A program made the translations under genes and the position numbers. Below are positions 22,628 to 34,489 of a DNA stretch of 64,000 bases, piece after piece. Source of the DNA: Protea cynaroides (lineage: Eukaryota; Streptophyta; Magnoliopsida; Proteales; Proteaceae); assembly GCA_028583415.1 (NCBI GenBank), contig CM053270.1:3250501-3314500 (forward strand), read 5' to 3'. Each line of letters starts with the position of its first letter. Positions within the stretch are counted from its first letter, which is position 1. The notes beneath the pieces are model-generated. The model saw nothing but the letters and a program-made list of their open reading frames with translations. It was not told where the DNA came from and searched no databases.

Positions 22628-24222
22628 CGTAGGATAGTTCTTCACATGCTCTTTCAACTGTCTTGATGCGTAGGCAATCACCTGTTCTCCTTGCATCAAC
22701 ACACATCCAAGACCTAACCTTGAGGCATCCGTATATAAGGTAAACGGCAAGCCTGGTGCTGGGATGGTCAAGATAGGTGCAGAGACTAGTCTTGACTTCA
22801 AAGTCTGAAAGTACTTCTCACACTCATTTGTCCATATGAACTTTTCTTCTTTCTTGGTTAGTCTGGTAAGTGAAACGGCGATTCTTGAGTAGTCTTCCAC
22901 GAATCTTCTATAGTAACCAGCTAATCCAAGGAAACTACGAATCTCTGCAACTGATTTTGATGCATCCCACCCTACTATAGCTGCAATCTTGCTTAGATCT
23001 ACCTTGATACCATCTGCAGATACTACGTGACCCAAGAAGGCCACTTCCTTCACCCAAAATTCACACTTCTTGAACTTGGCGTAAAGCTTCTCCCTTTTTA
23101 GCCGTTATAGGGCTGCTCTCAAATGTGTTGCATGAGTTTCCTTATCCTTTGAGTAGACCAAGTTGTCATCAATGAATACGATGACCGAAGTGTCCAACAT
23201 GTCATGAAACACTCGGTTCATTAGTTCCATGAATGACGTTGGAGCGTTAGTCAACCCGAATGACATTACAAGGAACTCATAATGCCCATACCTTGTTCTG
23301 AAAGTAGTCTCCGAAATGTCTATTGCCTTGATCTTCAATTGGTGATACCCTATTCTAAGATCAATCTTCGAGAAAACCTTTGCACCCTGCAACTGATCGA
23401 ACAGATCATCGATCCTAGACAAAGGATGTCGGTTCTTCATAGTTAACTTGTTCAACTCTCGGTAGTCGATACATAGTCGTACGCTACCGTCCTTCTTCAT
23501 AACAAACAATACAGGTTCTCCCCATGGCGATATGTTTGGTTGTATGAAACCCTTATCTAATAATTCTTGTAATTGGGTCTTCAACTCCTTTAATTCGATA
23601 GGGGCCATCCTGTACGGTGCCTTAGACACCGACGCCGACCCTGGCATAAGGTCTATCACGAACTCTGTAGCCCTGTCTAGAGATAAACCTAGTAGATCTT
23701 CTAGAAATACATCTGAAAACTCTCGTACCACATCTAGATCTTCCATCTTTGGCACATCTGCAGTGATGTCGACTACAGACACTAAGTACCCCACTCCTCC
23801 CTTCTCTGAGCATCTCTTAGCTTTTAGGGCAGAGAGGATCAGCTTCCGCTTCCTAGGTAGCTTGGTTCCAGTAAAACTAAACTCCTTTCCCTTCTCATCT
23901 TTAAGCACTAGTTTTCTTTCACCACATAATAAACTAGCTGAATGATGGCCTAGCCAATCCATTCCCAAGATGACGTGAAAGTCTACCATCTCGAGTTGAA
24001 CCATATTTGCTTCTAGGTTTCGGCCCTCAATAGTAACTGTACACGGCCCATAGTATTCATTCAACGCCACTTCTACTCCCAACGGAGAGTGAACTATCAA
24101 GCTTGGGGTTAAATACTTGATAGGTAATTCCATTCGCTTCCCAAAAGAAATAGAAACGAAGGAGTGCGTGGCCCCAGAGTCAAAGAGTACTCTGGCGGGT
24201 AGACCTGCTATATTTACAGTTC
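22628..24222 (-). pseudogene. E3 protease, reverse transcriptase, RNase H start
   Basis: One frame in minus orientation: protease site DSGATHSF near 24165-24190 (the exon begins at 24222), VILGMDWLGHHSA, then RT with LCIDYRELNKL, KIDLRIGYHQL, FGLTNAPTSF and the catalytic FIDD, then RNase H beginning TLYTDASRLGLGCVL. A TAA at 23105-23107 breaks RT after THLRAAL. The frame is otherwise open and is cut at 22628 inside RNase H by E2. The family is chromovirus-like (Tekay/Del). The frame differs from gag and is reached by the predicted intron at 24223-24301. Confidence 0.9.
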
Positions 24223-24301
24223 CTGAAAGTTAATTATCCCTTAGTTCTACATGCCCACACACAACAAATAGTAAGCCAAATAGTAAGGGATGTAATCATA
24301 C
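24223..24301 (-). other. Predicted intron between gag and protease of E3 (79 bp)
   Basis: Minus strand: GTTACTG|GTATGATTAC ... AATTAACTTTCAG|GAACTG. Unspliced, gag ends at a stop inside this stretch. Spliced, the gag frame (last codon starting at 24302) continues exactly into the protease frame. An AACTAAG branch-like sequence precedes the acceptor. The same arrangement is present in E4 (34423-34489) at the homologous point. Confidence 0.72.
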
Positions 24302-25487
24302 CAGTAACCACATCAGGTGATGCGGCTGCCTCCTCAATGGTGACTGCGAATATCTTTCCTTGTTGTGGCAGTTGCTTCTTAGGTAGAGTACAGGTCTTTG
24401 CATAATGACCCAATTGTTGACAGTTGAAACATTTGACATTTGGGTTTTGTCCAGAAAATTGTGACGGTGGTGATGCAATAGTTTTCCTTGCAGGCACCAT
24501 AGCAGACTGAGCCCTGTATGGGTGGAATGGTCTTGTATTCCCTCCACCTAAAGTCTCAGTGGCGGGCCTCTTCAGTCCCCTATTTTGAGCAAAAAAGCTG
24601 TCTCTTTGGCTAGATTCAATTATCCTAGTAATCTGTAGAGCCTTGTTATACACTTTCTTCTCTAAACCCAAGACGTGCTCTCGGATACTTCCTCACAATC
24701 CCATGGTAAACCTACGGGTCTTGGTTTCTTCTTCTTGCATGTTTGCCGGAGTGAAGAAAAACAGCTCTTCATACCTCTGCTGGTAAGCATCAACAGTCGA
24801 CTGGGATTGTTGTAGGTTCAAGAATTCCTTCTCCAGTTGATCACGGAAGCTCTTCAGAAAGTACTAATCAAAGAAGGCTCCCTTGAATATTTCCCAACTG
24901 ATTTGAGTGTGCTTTATCTCCAATTATGTCCGGGTAGAATTCCACCAGGCATTAGCATCTTCCTTGAGCATGTGCATAGTGAACAACACCTTCTCATCCT
25001 CCGTACAAGTCATCAGATGGAAGTTCTTCTTCAATTCAGCAACCCACTGTGCAGGCCACAGTGGTTTCCCTGGTTTCCCTATGAAAGTAGGGGGTTTCAG
25101 TTTCAAGAACCTATCAACCGCTTGGCTTAGGTCATTCTGCCCCTGTGCATTCATTCCATACCATGGTGGTGGGTAGGGATAGATCCCTTGATAGGCAGAC
25201 GACGTTGGAAATTGGTGTGGTGGTTGTAGATTCTGTCCTTGGCCCATCGGCCCAGTACTACCATCCATTGGCAGTGTGGTGTCATTACTTCCAGACTCCA
25301 GCGTACCCTCTGTAGGGATAAATCCTTGTGGCCTGAACATCTTCAGCATCTCATTCAAGAACACCTTCTGGTGAGCTTCCATCTGATAAACTAGATTCGA
25401 CACAATAGTCTCAGAGTTAGTGTAAGGAGGTCTTGGTAAATTTGTTGGTGCTCTTGGACTCTGCCTTTCTCCACCTTCCGGTTTCAC
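24302..25487 (-). pseudogene. E3 Gag
   Basis: Tekay-type Gag: N-terminal variable, Gln/Pro-rich part, capsid domain (PLWPAQWVAELKKNF, DANAWWNSTRT, YQQRYEELFFF) and an intact zinc knuckle CFNCQQLGHYAKTC, then DVVTG at the splice point. Three in-frame stops: TAA at 24924-24926, TAG near 24864 and TGA near 24690. No in-frame ATG is evident at the start; 25487 is a GTG after an open upstream stretch, so the true start is uncertain. Confidence 0.85.
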
Positions 25488-25499
25488 AATTTGGTCATC

Positions 25500-25875
25500 A
25501 ATAGTTCCTGTTTCCAGGTTGTCCTTCCGGGTTCACCTTTCGGGTTCTCTCTCTCAGCATGGTTTTTATATAACAGGGTAACTGCCCGGCTTATGGACCC
25601 TTTAGCACCATTACTAATGATACACTTTAAATATTTTAATAGAAATTTATGATTTTTCTCACTTGTCATTATGGTTCCTATCTAGAGCATGACTGTTTAT
25701 TAATTCCACATTTAATATAGTATATTATGCTCTTTGGTATTTAGTCTCAAACATCAAAAACGTGCTTAAGGTGTGTTTTTATTAAGACATTTAAATTCTT
25801 CCTATCTCAGTTCATCGAGTCAGTTAAGTGCAAATATGGTCAGTTGGACAGAGCCTAAGAGCTCTGATACGAAGT
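25500..25875 (-). other. E3 leader: remnant 3' flank of the lost antisense gene, and primer site
   Basis: 25545-25860 aligns with the segments downstream of the antisense genes in E4 (38001-38260) and E5 (53112-53430): GTAACTG(C/T)CCGG, then AT-rich, ending CCTATCTCAGTTCA. The gene itself is missing, so E3 carries a deletion relative to E4 and E5. The tRNA-iMet primer site is at 25861-25872 (GCTCTGATACGA), one mismatch from the tRNA end. Confidence 0.7.
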
Positions 25876-26160
25876 TGTCACACCCCAATTCCGACTGAAC
25901 CAGAAGAGTGAGTGAACCATCACTGAACCAATGGTTCACACCAGGATCTCAATAAGACCGTGTCCACTCATACAACCATTGCACATAACCATAATCAGAA
26001 TATAATAAAATACAACGGAAGTCTTAAATAAAATGAACTGAGTGATCTATTAATAAATTTAATAAAAATATTCCGTTATTCAAATACCAAAATATAATTA
26101 AATATCCTTACATCAATTGTATCTCCAACCAAAAATAATTTAAATAAATTAATACCAATC

Positions 26161-26292
26161 CTAGAGGTACACGCAGAAAGGGCACTCACATGAAGCGTCA
26201 TGCTCGTCCTCTCCTGCTTGCACGTCCAAAGTAGCAATGCCTCCGTACGCCGGAGCATTCAAGTAATCCTCCACCGTATAACCTGCATCAAT
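26161..26292 (-). CDS. Conserved LTR peptide block in E3 LTR (44 codons)
   Basis: Begins at a conserved Asp-Ala-Gly, continues VEDYLNAPAYGG, has an acidic middle and ends HDASCECPFCVYL then TAG. All other Tekay-type LTRs in the window carry a homologous block of 45 codons; this one is exactly one codon shorter. No start codon is visible; it may be a downstream exon. Function unknown. Confidence 0.5.
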   Translation of the reverse strand: MDAGYTVEDYLNAPAYGGIATLDVQAGEDEHDASCECPFCVYL

Positions 26293-27218
26293 ATTTAAAA
26301 ATAGTGTATACACAAGGGTGAGCTCACAACTTAGCTTAGTAAGACAATCAGACAATGCAACAAACATATGCATGAGCAACATTTACATCATGGTCTGGTT
26401 TTAAGTTTGCAATGTGCTATAGAAAGGATTGGCGGCCACCACACCTCTATACACGAGTGTGTAAAGCCGCCTAATGGATCAAACACCACTGTCATTCCAC
26501 ATGCACCCACCATGGAATAGGGATAGAGCTAAAGTGTTCGGATCAAACACCGCCAACACTTCCCTTGATACCCTACCCATACCAACACGTATGCCCTTAT
26601 TGGCAAGGGCTTGTAAACTAGGCTCGCAACTAACCAATCCTATATGTCATCACAGTAGGCCCTATCCCAGTGCAGCTCCCTATGACATAAAGATAGAGCT
26701 ACAGTCTAGTGGCCAGGCCGGAGACCATAGTGCCACTTCCTCCCCTTGATACCCTACCCGCACTAAGCATGCTAAGACAGAATGATATGAAAAGATGTTA
26801 GTGTGAGGAATGATCCCAGACCCCTGGCCATTCCAATTCCACACACCAATGAAAATAATCACATGCCTAACAGTCACATCCTAGCATAGCGAGTATGCAT
26901 GAACAATAATAATAACTGAAAGTAAAGGATGACATGCGAGTATGCACAAACATCAGTCCACAGAATCATAGTTATTAACAACATTTTACTGTTATTAAAT
27001 TATTAGGGTTTAGGTCCGATTCCCTTACCTGATGCTTGATTAATAGCTTGCTCCGCGTCACAAGGTCCAAACTTGCTATCACAGGGTCCTACACGATGTT
27101 AGGGTTGAGTTATAATAGTTTTTCTTAGGGTTTACGTTGGTCAAAAAATCAACTAGGTCAAAAACACTCCCACAGAGCATACAAGTCACAGTACTGGTCA
27201 CAGCACTGTGGGGAAAGG

Positions 27219-27305
27219 TGCGACCGGTATGGTCGACCGGTCCCCACAGACCAGTCTCTGAGAGGTACCGGTCGCAGTACCAGTCGCATATGGTGCGACC
27301 GGTAT
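27219..27305. promoter_or_regulatory. E3 LTR ACCGGTCG motif cluster (downstream)
   Basis: At least six copies of GGTCG/CGACC in both orientations within about 90 bp, flanked as ACCGGTCG or CGACCGGT. A second cluster of the same word lies upstream of TATA at 27861-27912. Confidence 0.6.
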
Positions 27306-28051
27306 CTCTCCAGAAGACCATAGATCCGGTTCTCGCCTTTCGTCGGTCACCCTCTATTGATCCTAGGCTGTCTCCTACACATTCTTGGTCTGAGCATTGA
27401 GTTGGATTTGTTTCCAACTCCATTCAAGTCCTAGTTTCAACAATCTTCAACCTAGAACTTGAATCTAGGGTTTACTGACTGGATTAGGGTTTGACGGCAA
27501 AATAGGATTTAGATCAATACCTCGCTTTGCATGGTATTGATCCAAACATGACTAACCATCCTAGAACGATTAAAGTAGAGGAAGGTTTAAGCACTTACCA
27601 TTGGTTCGCGGTAGAGAGTTCTTCGTCAAACGGCAATGGCGGCTCTTTCCTCTCCTTCCTAGCTTCTTCTCCTTCTTCAACCTCTTTCTCCTCTATAGGG
27701 TTTGTGAGGATCAATGAGAGAGGTTCTTAGGAGGTTTAAGGGTCCTTTTATAGGCTAGGGTTAGGTTTAGGAAGCCTCCTAACATTAGGAAAGTCCTTTG
27801 GTTTGAAATTTAGAAAGTGAGACCCGTAGAGATCCTTTTCTGGATCTAAGCTACGTAGGCCATACCGGTCGATCAGTGACCGGTACCATAGACCGGTACC
27901 ATCTATCGGTATGAAGTTTATCATACTTAAATTGGTCCGTTTCCATACCTGATTGTCATCTGCTCGTCCCGTCTGGCCGGGTGATGATTGGAAGACCTGT
28001 TACGACATGAACTAAAGGTTTAGATCGGGTTCATGGAGTGCGGGTCTTACA

Positions 28052-28624
28052 TCGCTGCTTAGACCTGCAAGACACAACAAAAGACAAAGGGGAGGTAGGC
28101 CAATGACCCTGGGTCCACTCCAATGCCTAAGTTAGGGTTCTGTGAACAACCAATGGGCTCCGTATCCGAATCCACTTTTCTATGTGTGGGGTAAGTGAGA
28201 GATTCCTGGTCCGATGTGTCAGAGCATGAATCTTTAGGAATGAGTATTAAATGTTGCATACCTGAAATCTCAAAATTTGAGGGATTTATATTGAATAGTG
28301 CTTATTTGCAAATGTCGCTTTTATCCTTGATCCTATGTTATGATGACTAAATATCCTTATAAAGCTGTGGAAATGGCAGCTTTACCCTTATCCATAGGTT
28401 TAGACTTATAGGAACATCCTCTTAGACTTCTTTGGAAGTGTTGATGTAGATGGTCGAATCCTAGTTGTCGCCATCTTATTGGTGATGGGAAATTCCGCTA
28501 ATACTTTGCCTTGTTGCTCTATTGAATCTACAAGGTTCGATTGAGTAAGTAAAAAATAAAAATTCTCTTAACACTTGCCTCGTTGCTTTGTTGAAGCTAC
28601 AAGGTTAGGCAGAGTAAGAGATAG
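28052..28624 (-). repeat. E6 Tat LTR fragment, with left copy of E4 target duplication
   Basis: Minus-strand LTR of the host element E6. TATA at 28284-28290 (CAATATAAATCCC on the minus strand), followed in element sense by CTTAGGCATTGGAGTGGACCC and TGTCTTGCAGG, matching the E2 LTR layout. Cut at 28051 by E3 and at 28624 by E4. It resumes at 40603 and ends at TTAACA (40624). GATAG at 28620-28624 is the left target duplication of E4. Confidence 0.75.
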
Positions 28625-28880
28625 TGTCACACCCCAATTCCACACTGTTCAGAATGGTGTGATGAACCGCTAGCAAACCAACGGTTCAACTAGGATCTCA
28701 AATAGGCTATCCCCGCATTATCTAAACTTACACACATCCGTAATCATAATCAGAGTAAATACACAATAGCGGAAGTCTTATAATAACATGAACTGAGAAA
28801 CTAAGATGATATCATTAATTTAATAGCAAATTATTCTGTTTTCAACTGAGACATAAATATTTAAATACCAAATATATGTC

Positions 28881-29048
28881 TTAATAAATCCAATAAAGAA
28901 ACCTATAAAATATATAACCAAATACACACGAGTTGCACTCGCAAGAGGAGTCGTGTGTATCTACTTCAGCTTCAGCTTCCATCGCTGCCACGTTCCCGTA
29001 CGCAGACGCATTCATATAATCTTCAAAGGTATAACCAGCATCATCAAC
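28881..29048 (-). CDS. Conserved LTR peptide block in E4 3' LTR (stop lost)
   Basis: Starts VDDAG, continues FEDYMNASAYGNVAAMEAE, ends THDSSCECNSCVF. The usual stop one codon later is changed, extending the frame to 28881. The other LTR of E4 keeps the stop. A TTTTTAG acceptor-like sequence immediately precedes the block. Confidence 0.5.
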   Translation of the reverse strand, partial: VDDAGYTFEDYMNASAYGNVAAMEAEAEVDTHDSSCECNSCVFGYIFYRFLYWIY

Positions 29049-30025
29049 TAAAAATATTCTACGTCGAGGGGTGAGCACACATCACGGCTCAGTGAGTAGC
29101 CAAAACAATGCAACAATACATATGCATGCAAAATCAATTTATATATTTGGTCTGGTATATAAGTTTGCAGTATGCAATAGAAAGGTTTAGGTAGCCAAAG
29201 GTCGCGTTTATTGACCCCGCCTCTATACACGAGTGTATGACGTTACCCGAAGATCACGTTTATCGTCAACTCACATGCACCCAATCATGAACATTATATA
29301 ACAAAGGTTACGTTTATTGCTATATAGTGCCATACCAACACGAAAGCCCCTGTTAGCGAGGGTTGTAAACTGGGCTCGCAATTAACCAATCCTAATGCCA
29401 AAAAGTGTATCCAAGGCCTCACCCCAGCATCCCTCAGAATGTCCATAGAGATAGAGCTAAAGCCCCCCGGTAGAGTCAGAGACTACAAGGACCGAGACCA
29501 CCTCCCTTGATACTCTACGACATAATAGTTCTGCTAAAGTAATGGCGATACGACGATGCTAATGCACAAGACTTGAGTTAGAGATAGAGCTAAAGTGTTG
29601 AGACCCTCCAAAGGTTAACGTTTATTGACGTTCTCATCACACCTCCCCTGATACTCGCTCGCATCAAGTACATCAACCACACACATACAAGCACATGCCT
29701 ATTCCTATCATCATCATCATCATCATGTTATAAACAATAAAGTAAATATGCATGAACAAGTAATAGAAATATTGGATGGCATGCTGTATGCACATTACAA
29801 ACATATTCGCATAGAATCAAGCATGGCATAGGACTCAAGAAATAGAAAATAGTTTTTATTATTAACCAATTTAGTTTGGAGTTATGGTTCCTCACCTTAG
29901 CTTGCTAATAGATACTTTTCCAAGCTTTAGAATCACCTTTACAGTGTTATTGTATTGCTAGAAACCCTAACAAAGTCGATAGAATTTAATTAGAATTTAT
30001 TCAAAATTTAAAAACCACTCTGTTA

Positions 30026-30165
30026 ACTGAGGGTCGGAGGTAGGGTCGGAGTCAAGATCGACCCTGGGTGTGACCCTCCCTTAACTCTGAACTTCTCGAA
30101 CACTGAGGGTCGATGGTCAGGAACACCTAGGGTCGGATGGTCATCGACCCTCGGTGCGACCCTCT
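30026..30165. promoter_or_regulatory. E4 LTR AGGGTCGA motif cluster (downstream)
   Basis: About eight GGGTCG/CGACCC words in both orientations (for example GAGGGTCGATGG and ATCGACCCTCGG) in 140 bp. A second cluster lies at 30662-30830. The same word recurs upstream of the antisense gene (35868-36086). Confidence 0.65.
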
Positions 30166-30931
30166 GTGCACTTTGGTCCAATTTCCTCTTTTAATCCATT
30201 CTTCATGTTTGAAATCCTATGGTTTGCTCCTATATTCCATTCTACATTCATTCCACGGTTTGAAACCATGTATAACCCACCTAGATAGCTTTCATGCACT
30301 TTCTTACGGTTTTCCATGGAAACCTAACCATAGCTTGATGGTTTGGGTTTCTCCGAAATCACACTCTCAACATTAACTAGCCTAAGGTCTTTAGAAACTC
30401 ATGAAATTAGTACCCATACCTGAGAAGAATAATCTTTCTCTGCAACTCTTCTCTTTTGGCTTAATTTCTCTTCCTTCCCTTTCTTCTTCCTCTTTCCTTC
30501 TCCTCTCTTTCTCTCAATTCGATTAGGGTTGTGAAAGGAGTGAAAGTGGCTTAGGGACGTCCTTTAAATAGAGTAGGAACATCCTAAATAAGTCCCTCTG
30601 AGATTAGGATAGAATCACAATAAAAAATTAGGAAATTTCCTAATTTCTATATTCGGCAGAATCCGAGGGTCGATGAGAGGGTCAATGATCCCTGTCGACC
30701 CTAGGGTCTTAAGCTGTCCGACCCTCCCTTCAAAACTGAGGGTCTGACTTTCTATTTTGGGAGGTCCAACCCTGCTTAGCTGGGTATGCGACCCTTCCCC
30801 TATTTTAAGTGTTTTTGGGTCGATTTGATACCTGGGATCTCGATCTCCTTCACGCCCTTGGTCCATTTGACTCGACCATGATGGGTAAACCTGGTTCAAG
30901 GTGGTAAGACTGGGTTAGATTGACACGGGTC

Positions 30932-33900
30932 TTACAACTCCCCCCAACTTATTAAAATTTCATCCTCGAAATTGTACGTACCTTCTGAATCAAATAAGTG
31001 AGGGTACTGCTTCCGCATTGCATTTTCTTCTTCCCATGTAATTTCTTCCATGTCTCTACTTTTTCATGTGACCTTAACATAGTAGATATCTCTGTTGCGT
31101 AGACGTTGAACCTTTCGACTAGTGATTTCTGTTGGTGTTACTTCAAATGTCAAATCATCAGTTAATTCTGGTAAATCCACTGTCAAAACATGCGTTGGAT
31201 CCTTGACATACTTCTTCAATAGGGAAATATGAAATACGTCATGCACACTTGACATAGATGGTGGTAGTGCTAACTGATACGCCACTCTTCCACGCTTAGC
31301 TAGAATTTCATATGGCCCGACATATCTTGGACTTAGTTTCCCTTTCTGTCCGAACCTCTTCAATCCTCGCATGGGCGATACCTTCAAAAATACTTTATCA
31401 CCTACTACGAACTCCAGATCTCTTCGTCGAGTATCTGCATATTGCTTCTGACGGTTCTGAGCTGTTCTCACTCTTTCCTTGATAATGTCGACCACTCGGC
31501 AAGTCTCTTCAACAAATTTTGGTCCAACAATACTACGTTCTCCAACTTCATTCCAAAACAAGGGAATTCGACACTTCCTGCCATACAGTACTTCATAAGG
31601 TGACATCTGTATGGTAGCCTGATAGCTATTGTTATAAGCGAACTCGATCAATGGTAACTTTTCATCCTATGATCCTTTAAAATCAATCACACATGCTCGT
31701 AGCATATCTTCTAGAATCTGGATTGTACGCTCCGACTGTCCATCTGTCTGTGGGTGGAATGCAGTACTGAACTTCAACGTTGTACCCATAGACTTTTGCA
31801 ATCCCTCCCAAAACTTAGAAGTAAATCGTGGATCTCTATCTGACACAATGCTTTCTAGAACACCATGTAATCGAACAATGTTATCCACATACAGCTTCGC
31901 TAACCTTTCCAGTGTATATTGAGGTCGTATAGGTATGAAGCGAGCTATTTTAGTCAGACGGTCCACAATCACCCAAACTGCGTCAACTACTCGAGGAGTC
32001 AATGGTAGTCCCGTGACGAAGTCCATAGTGATACAGTCCCATTTCCATGCTGGTTTCGGTAATGGGCTGAATGATCCTGCGGGTCTTTGTCGTTCGGCCT
32101 TTACTTTCTGACAATTTAGGCATTGAGACACGAACTTGGCTACATCTGCTTTCATTCCCCTCTACCAATATAGTTTCTTCAGATCATGATACATTTTTGT
32201 ACTTCCAGGATGTATCGAATAGATGGTGGTATGGGCTTCTTTCATCAGTCGGTGTCTAATGTCCATACTTTCTGTTTCAGGTACACATATTCTTCCTTTG
32301 TATTTCAGTACTTTCTCGTCATCCAAGGTGAACTCAGGGTTAGTCCTACCTTTCTCAATATCTTCTTGTACTGTTCTCAGATAAGGATCTGCTTTGATAG
32401 TTGTCTTCACTTCGTCCACTATATCCGGTATAATCGTCAATGCCGCGAACATATTCGAAAACCGATGAATAAACCCTTGGTTGGCTAATTCATCCGTTGT
32501 ATCTATCACATACTGCTCGTTGTCGTGATTGAATACTATTTTGGTGGTGCACATTGCTGCTGTCGTGCTAACTTCTCCTTGAGATTTTATCATTGCTTTT
32601 CTGCTTAATGCATCCGCTACTACGTTCGCTTTTCCCGGATGATACTGGATATCACAATCATAGTCTTTCAATAGTTCCAGCCATCTTTGTTGTCTCATAT
32701 TCAACTCCTTCTGATTAAATAAATAAGTAAGACTTTTATGGTCTGACTTAATCTGAAATTTCTCTCCGTATAGGTAATGTCTCCATATCTTGACCGCATG
32801 TACTATTTCCGCTAGCTCCAGATCATGAGTGGGATAATTTTTCTCATGTACCTTTAACTGTCTTGAAGCATAAGCAATTACTTGCTCTCCTTGCATAAGC
32901 ACACATCCTAGTCCCAATCCCGACGCATCAGTGTATAAAGTAAATGTCTGTCCTAGAACAAGAATAGTCAAAATCGGGGCAAATATCAATCTGGTCTTCA
33001 GTGTTTGGAAACTCTTCTCACATTTATCGGTCCATACAAACTTTTCACCTTTCTTAGTCAAACTGGTGAGAGGTACGGCAATCCGAGAATAGTCTTCTAC
33101 AAATCTCCGATAATAACTAGCTAGACCCAGAAAACTTCTGATTTCCGAAATGCTCTTTGGTGCTTCCCACTTTACAATAGCCTCGATCTTGCTGGGATCC
33201 ACTTTGATTCCTTCAGCGGATACTACATGGCCTAGAAAGGCAACTTCACTTAGCCAAAACTCGCACTTTGAAAATTTGGCATATAGCTTCTCTTTCCTTA
33301 AACGCTGCAGGGCTGCATTTAGGTTCTTGATATGAGTTTCCTAATCCTTGGAATATACCAATATGTCATCAATAAATACTATAACCGACGTATCCAACAT
33401 ATCGTGGAAGACTCGGTTCATAAGTTCCATGAACGTTGCCGGTGCATTAGTTAATCCGAAAGACATAACCAAAAATTCATAATGTCCATATCTGGTCCTG
33501 AATGCTGTCTTTGGAATATCACCTTCTTTAATCTTCAGCTGATGATAGCCTGATCGAAGATCGATTTTAGAAAATACTCTTGCTCCTTGTAACTGATCGA
33601 ACAAGTCATCGATCTGAGGTAGTGGATATCGATTCTTGATTGTCAGTTTATTCAACTCCCGATAGTCGATACATAATTGAACGCTACCATCCTTCTTCTT
33701 TACGAACAACACCGGTGCACCCCATGGAGATATACTGGGTCGAATATAACCCTTGTCCAGTAGTTCTTGTAGTTGCACCTTCAGTTCCTTCAGTTTCATA
33801 GGAGCCATTCTATAGGGTGCATTTGATACGGGTGGGGCTCCAGGTATAAGGTCTATCACAAACTCCGTGGCTCAATCGGGTGGTAATCCGGGTAGTTCAT

Positions 33901-34422
33901 CCGAAAATACGTCAGGATAGTCCCGCACGACATCAATATCTTCCATTCGTGGCGCGTCCTTGGTTAGGTCGACCACGGATACTAGATACCCGATTGCCCC
34001 CTTCTCAAGGCACTTCTTAGCCTTTAGTGCTGAAAGTATGAGCTTGCATCTCCAGGGAAGTTTGGTTCCCGAAAAACTTAATTCTGCTCCTTCTTTGTCT
34101 TTGAACGTTAGCTTCTTTTCGGCGCATAATAGATTTGCAGAATGCCGAGCTAACCAGTCCATTCCCAAGATGACATCAAAGTCTGCCATCTCAAGTTGTA
34201 TCAAGGTTGCATCTAAAGTCTTCTCTCCAATGAGAATTGGACATGGTCCATAACCTTTCTCTAGTTCCACTTCTAACCCCATCGGTGACCGTACAAGTAA
34301 TTTGTAGTCTAATGTTTTGATGGGTAATTTCGTCTTCTTTCCAAATGACACAGATATAAATGAATGAGTAGCTCCGGAATCAAAGAGTACTCTGGCGGGC
34401 ATGCCATTTGTAGGTACGATAC
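30932..34422 (-). pseudogene. E4 Pol: protease, RT, RNase H, integrase, chromodomain
   Basis: One unbroken minus-strand frame of about 1160 codons except for five stops: TGA 33872-33874, TAG 33341-33343, TAG 32162-32164, TAG 31667-31669 and TGA 31064-31066. Protease DSGATHSF near the start; RT with LCIDYRELNKL and catalytic FIDD; RNase H from TLYTDASG; integrase with CLNCQK, Asp in TMDFVTGLP, Asp in VSDRDPRFTS and Glu in DGQSERTIQ; a C-terminal chromodomain-like YVKVT*KSRDMEEITWEEE. The frame runs through the polypurine tract and ends at a TAA formed by the first bases of the LTR. At least three stops replace Trp and one replaces Arg, all transitions. No frameshift seen. Confidence 0.93.
30937..30952 (-). 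other. E4 polypurine tract
   Basis: Minus strand AAGTTGGGGGGAGT directly before the LTR start TGTAAG. It is also coding: the pol frame passes through it to a stop at 30932-30934. Confidence 0.8.
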
Positions 34423-34489
34423 CTATGATTTATCTTTTCTTAGTCTACATGCTCATTCAATGTAATCACTTTAAAAGTTTCAGTCATAC
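34423..34489 (-). other. Predicted intron between gag and protease of E4 (67 bp)
   Basis: Minus strand: GTCACAG|GTATGACTG ... GATAAATCATAG|GTATCG, AT-rich with a GACTAAG branch-like sequence. Splicing joins the gag frame (codon starting at 34490) to the protease frame. Homologous position to E3's 24223-24301 although the intron bodies are diverged. Confidence 0.72.

Larger units (their letters stand above)
22628..28051 (-). mobile_element. E3, Tekay/Del-like retrotransposon (3' part outside window)
   Basis: Minus-strand element made of 5' LTR (25876-28051), primer site, gag, intron, protease, RT and the start of RNase H. It ends at 22628, where E2 is inserted; the rest (RNase H tail, integrase, 3' LTR) should lie left of the window. 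Its right LTR edge abuts Tat LTR sequence of E6, the insertion target; TCGCT at 28052-28056 is the candidate target duplication. Confidence 0.88.
25876..28051 (-). repeat. E3 5' LTR (2176 bp)
   Basis: Runs TGTCACACCCC ... GGGTCTTACA on the plus strand. TATA box (minus) CCTATAAAAGG at 27747-27753. In element sense, the LTR has an ACCGGTCG cluster upstream of TATA (27861-27912), a CT/GA-rich leader with a donor-like AATG|GTAAGTG near 27594-27602, a second ACCGGTCG cluster (27219-27305), and the conserved peptide block (26161-26292). Belongs to the same subfamily as E5. Confidence 0.92.
28625..30936 (-). repeat. E4 3' LTR (2312 bp)
   Basis: TGTCACACCCC ... CGGGTCTTACA on the plus strand. TATA-like (minus) CTATTTAAAGG at 30563-30572. 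AGGGTCGA-type clusters lie at 30026-30165 and 30662-30830, on either side of the promoter. A donor-like CTCAG|GTATGG near 30416-30424 follows the leader in element sense. A CAT/ATC microsatellite lies at 29709-29727. The peptide block is at 28881-29048. Confidence 0.94.
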
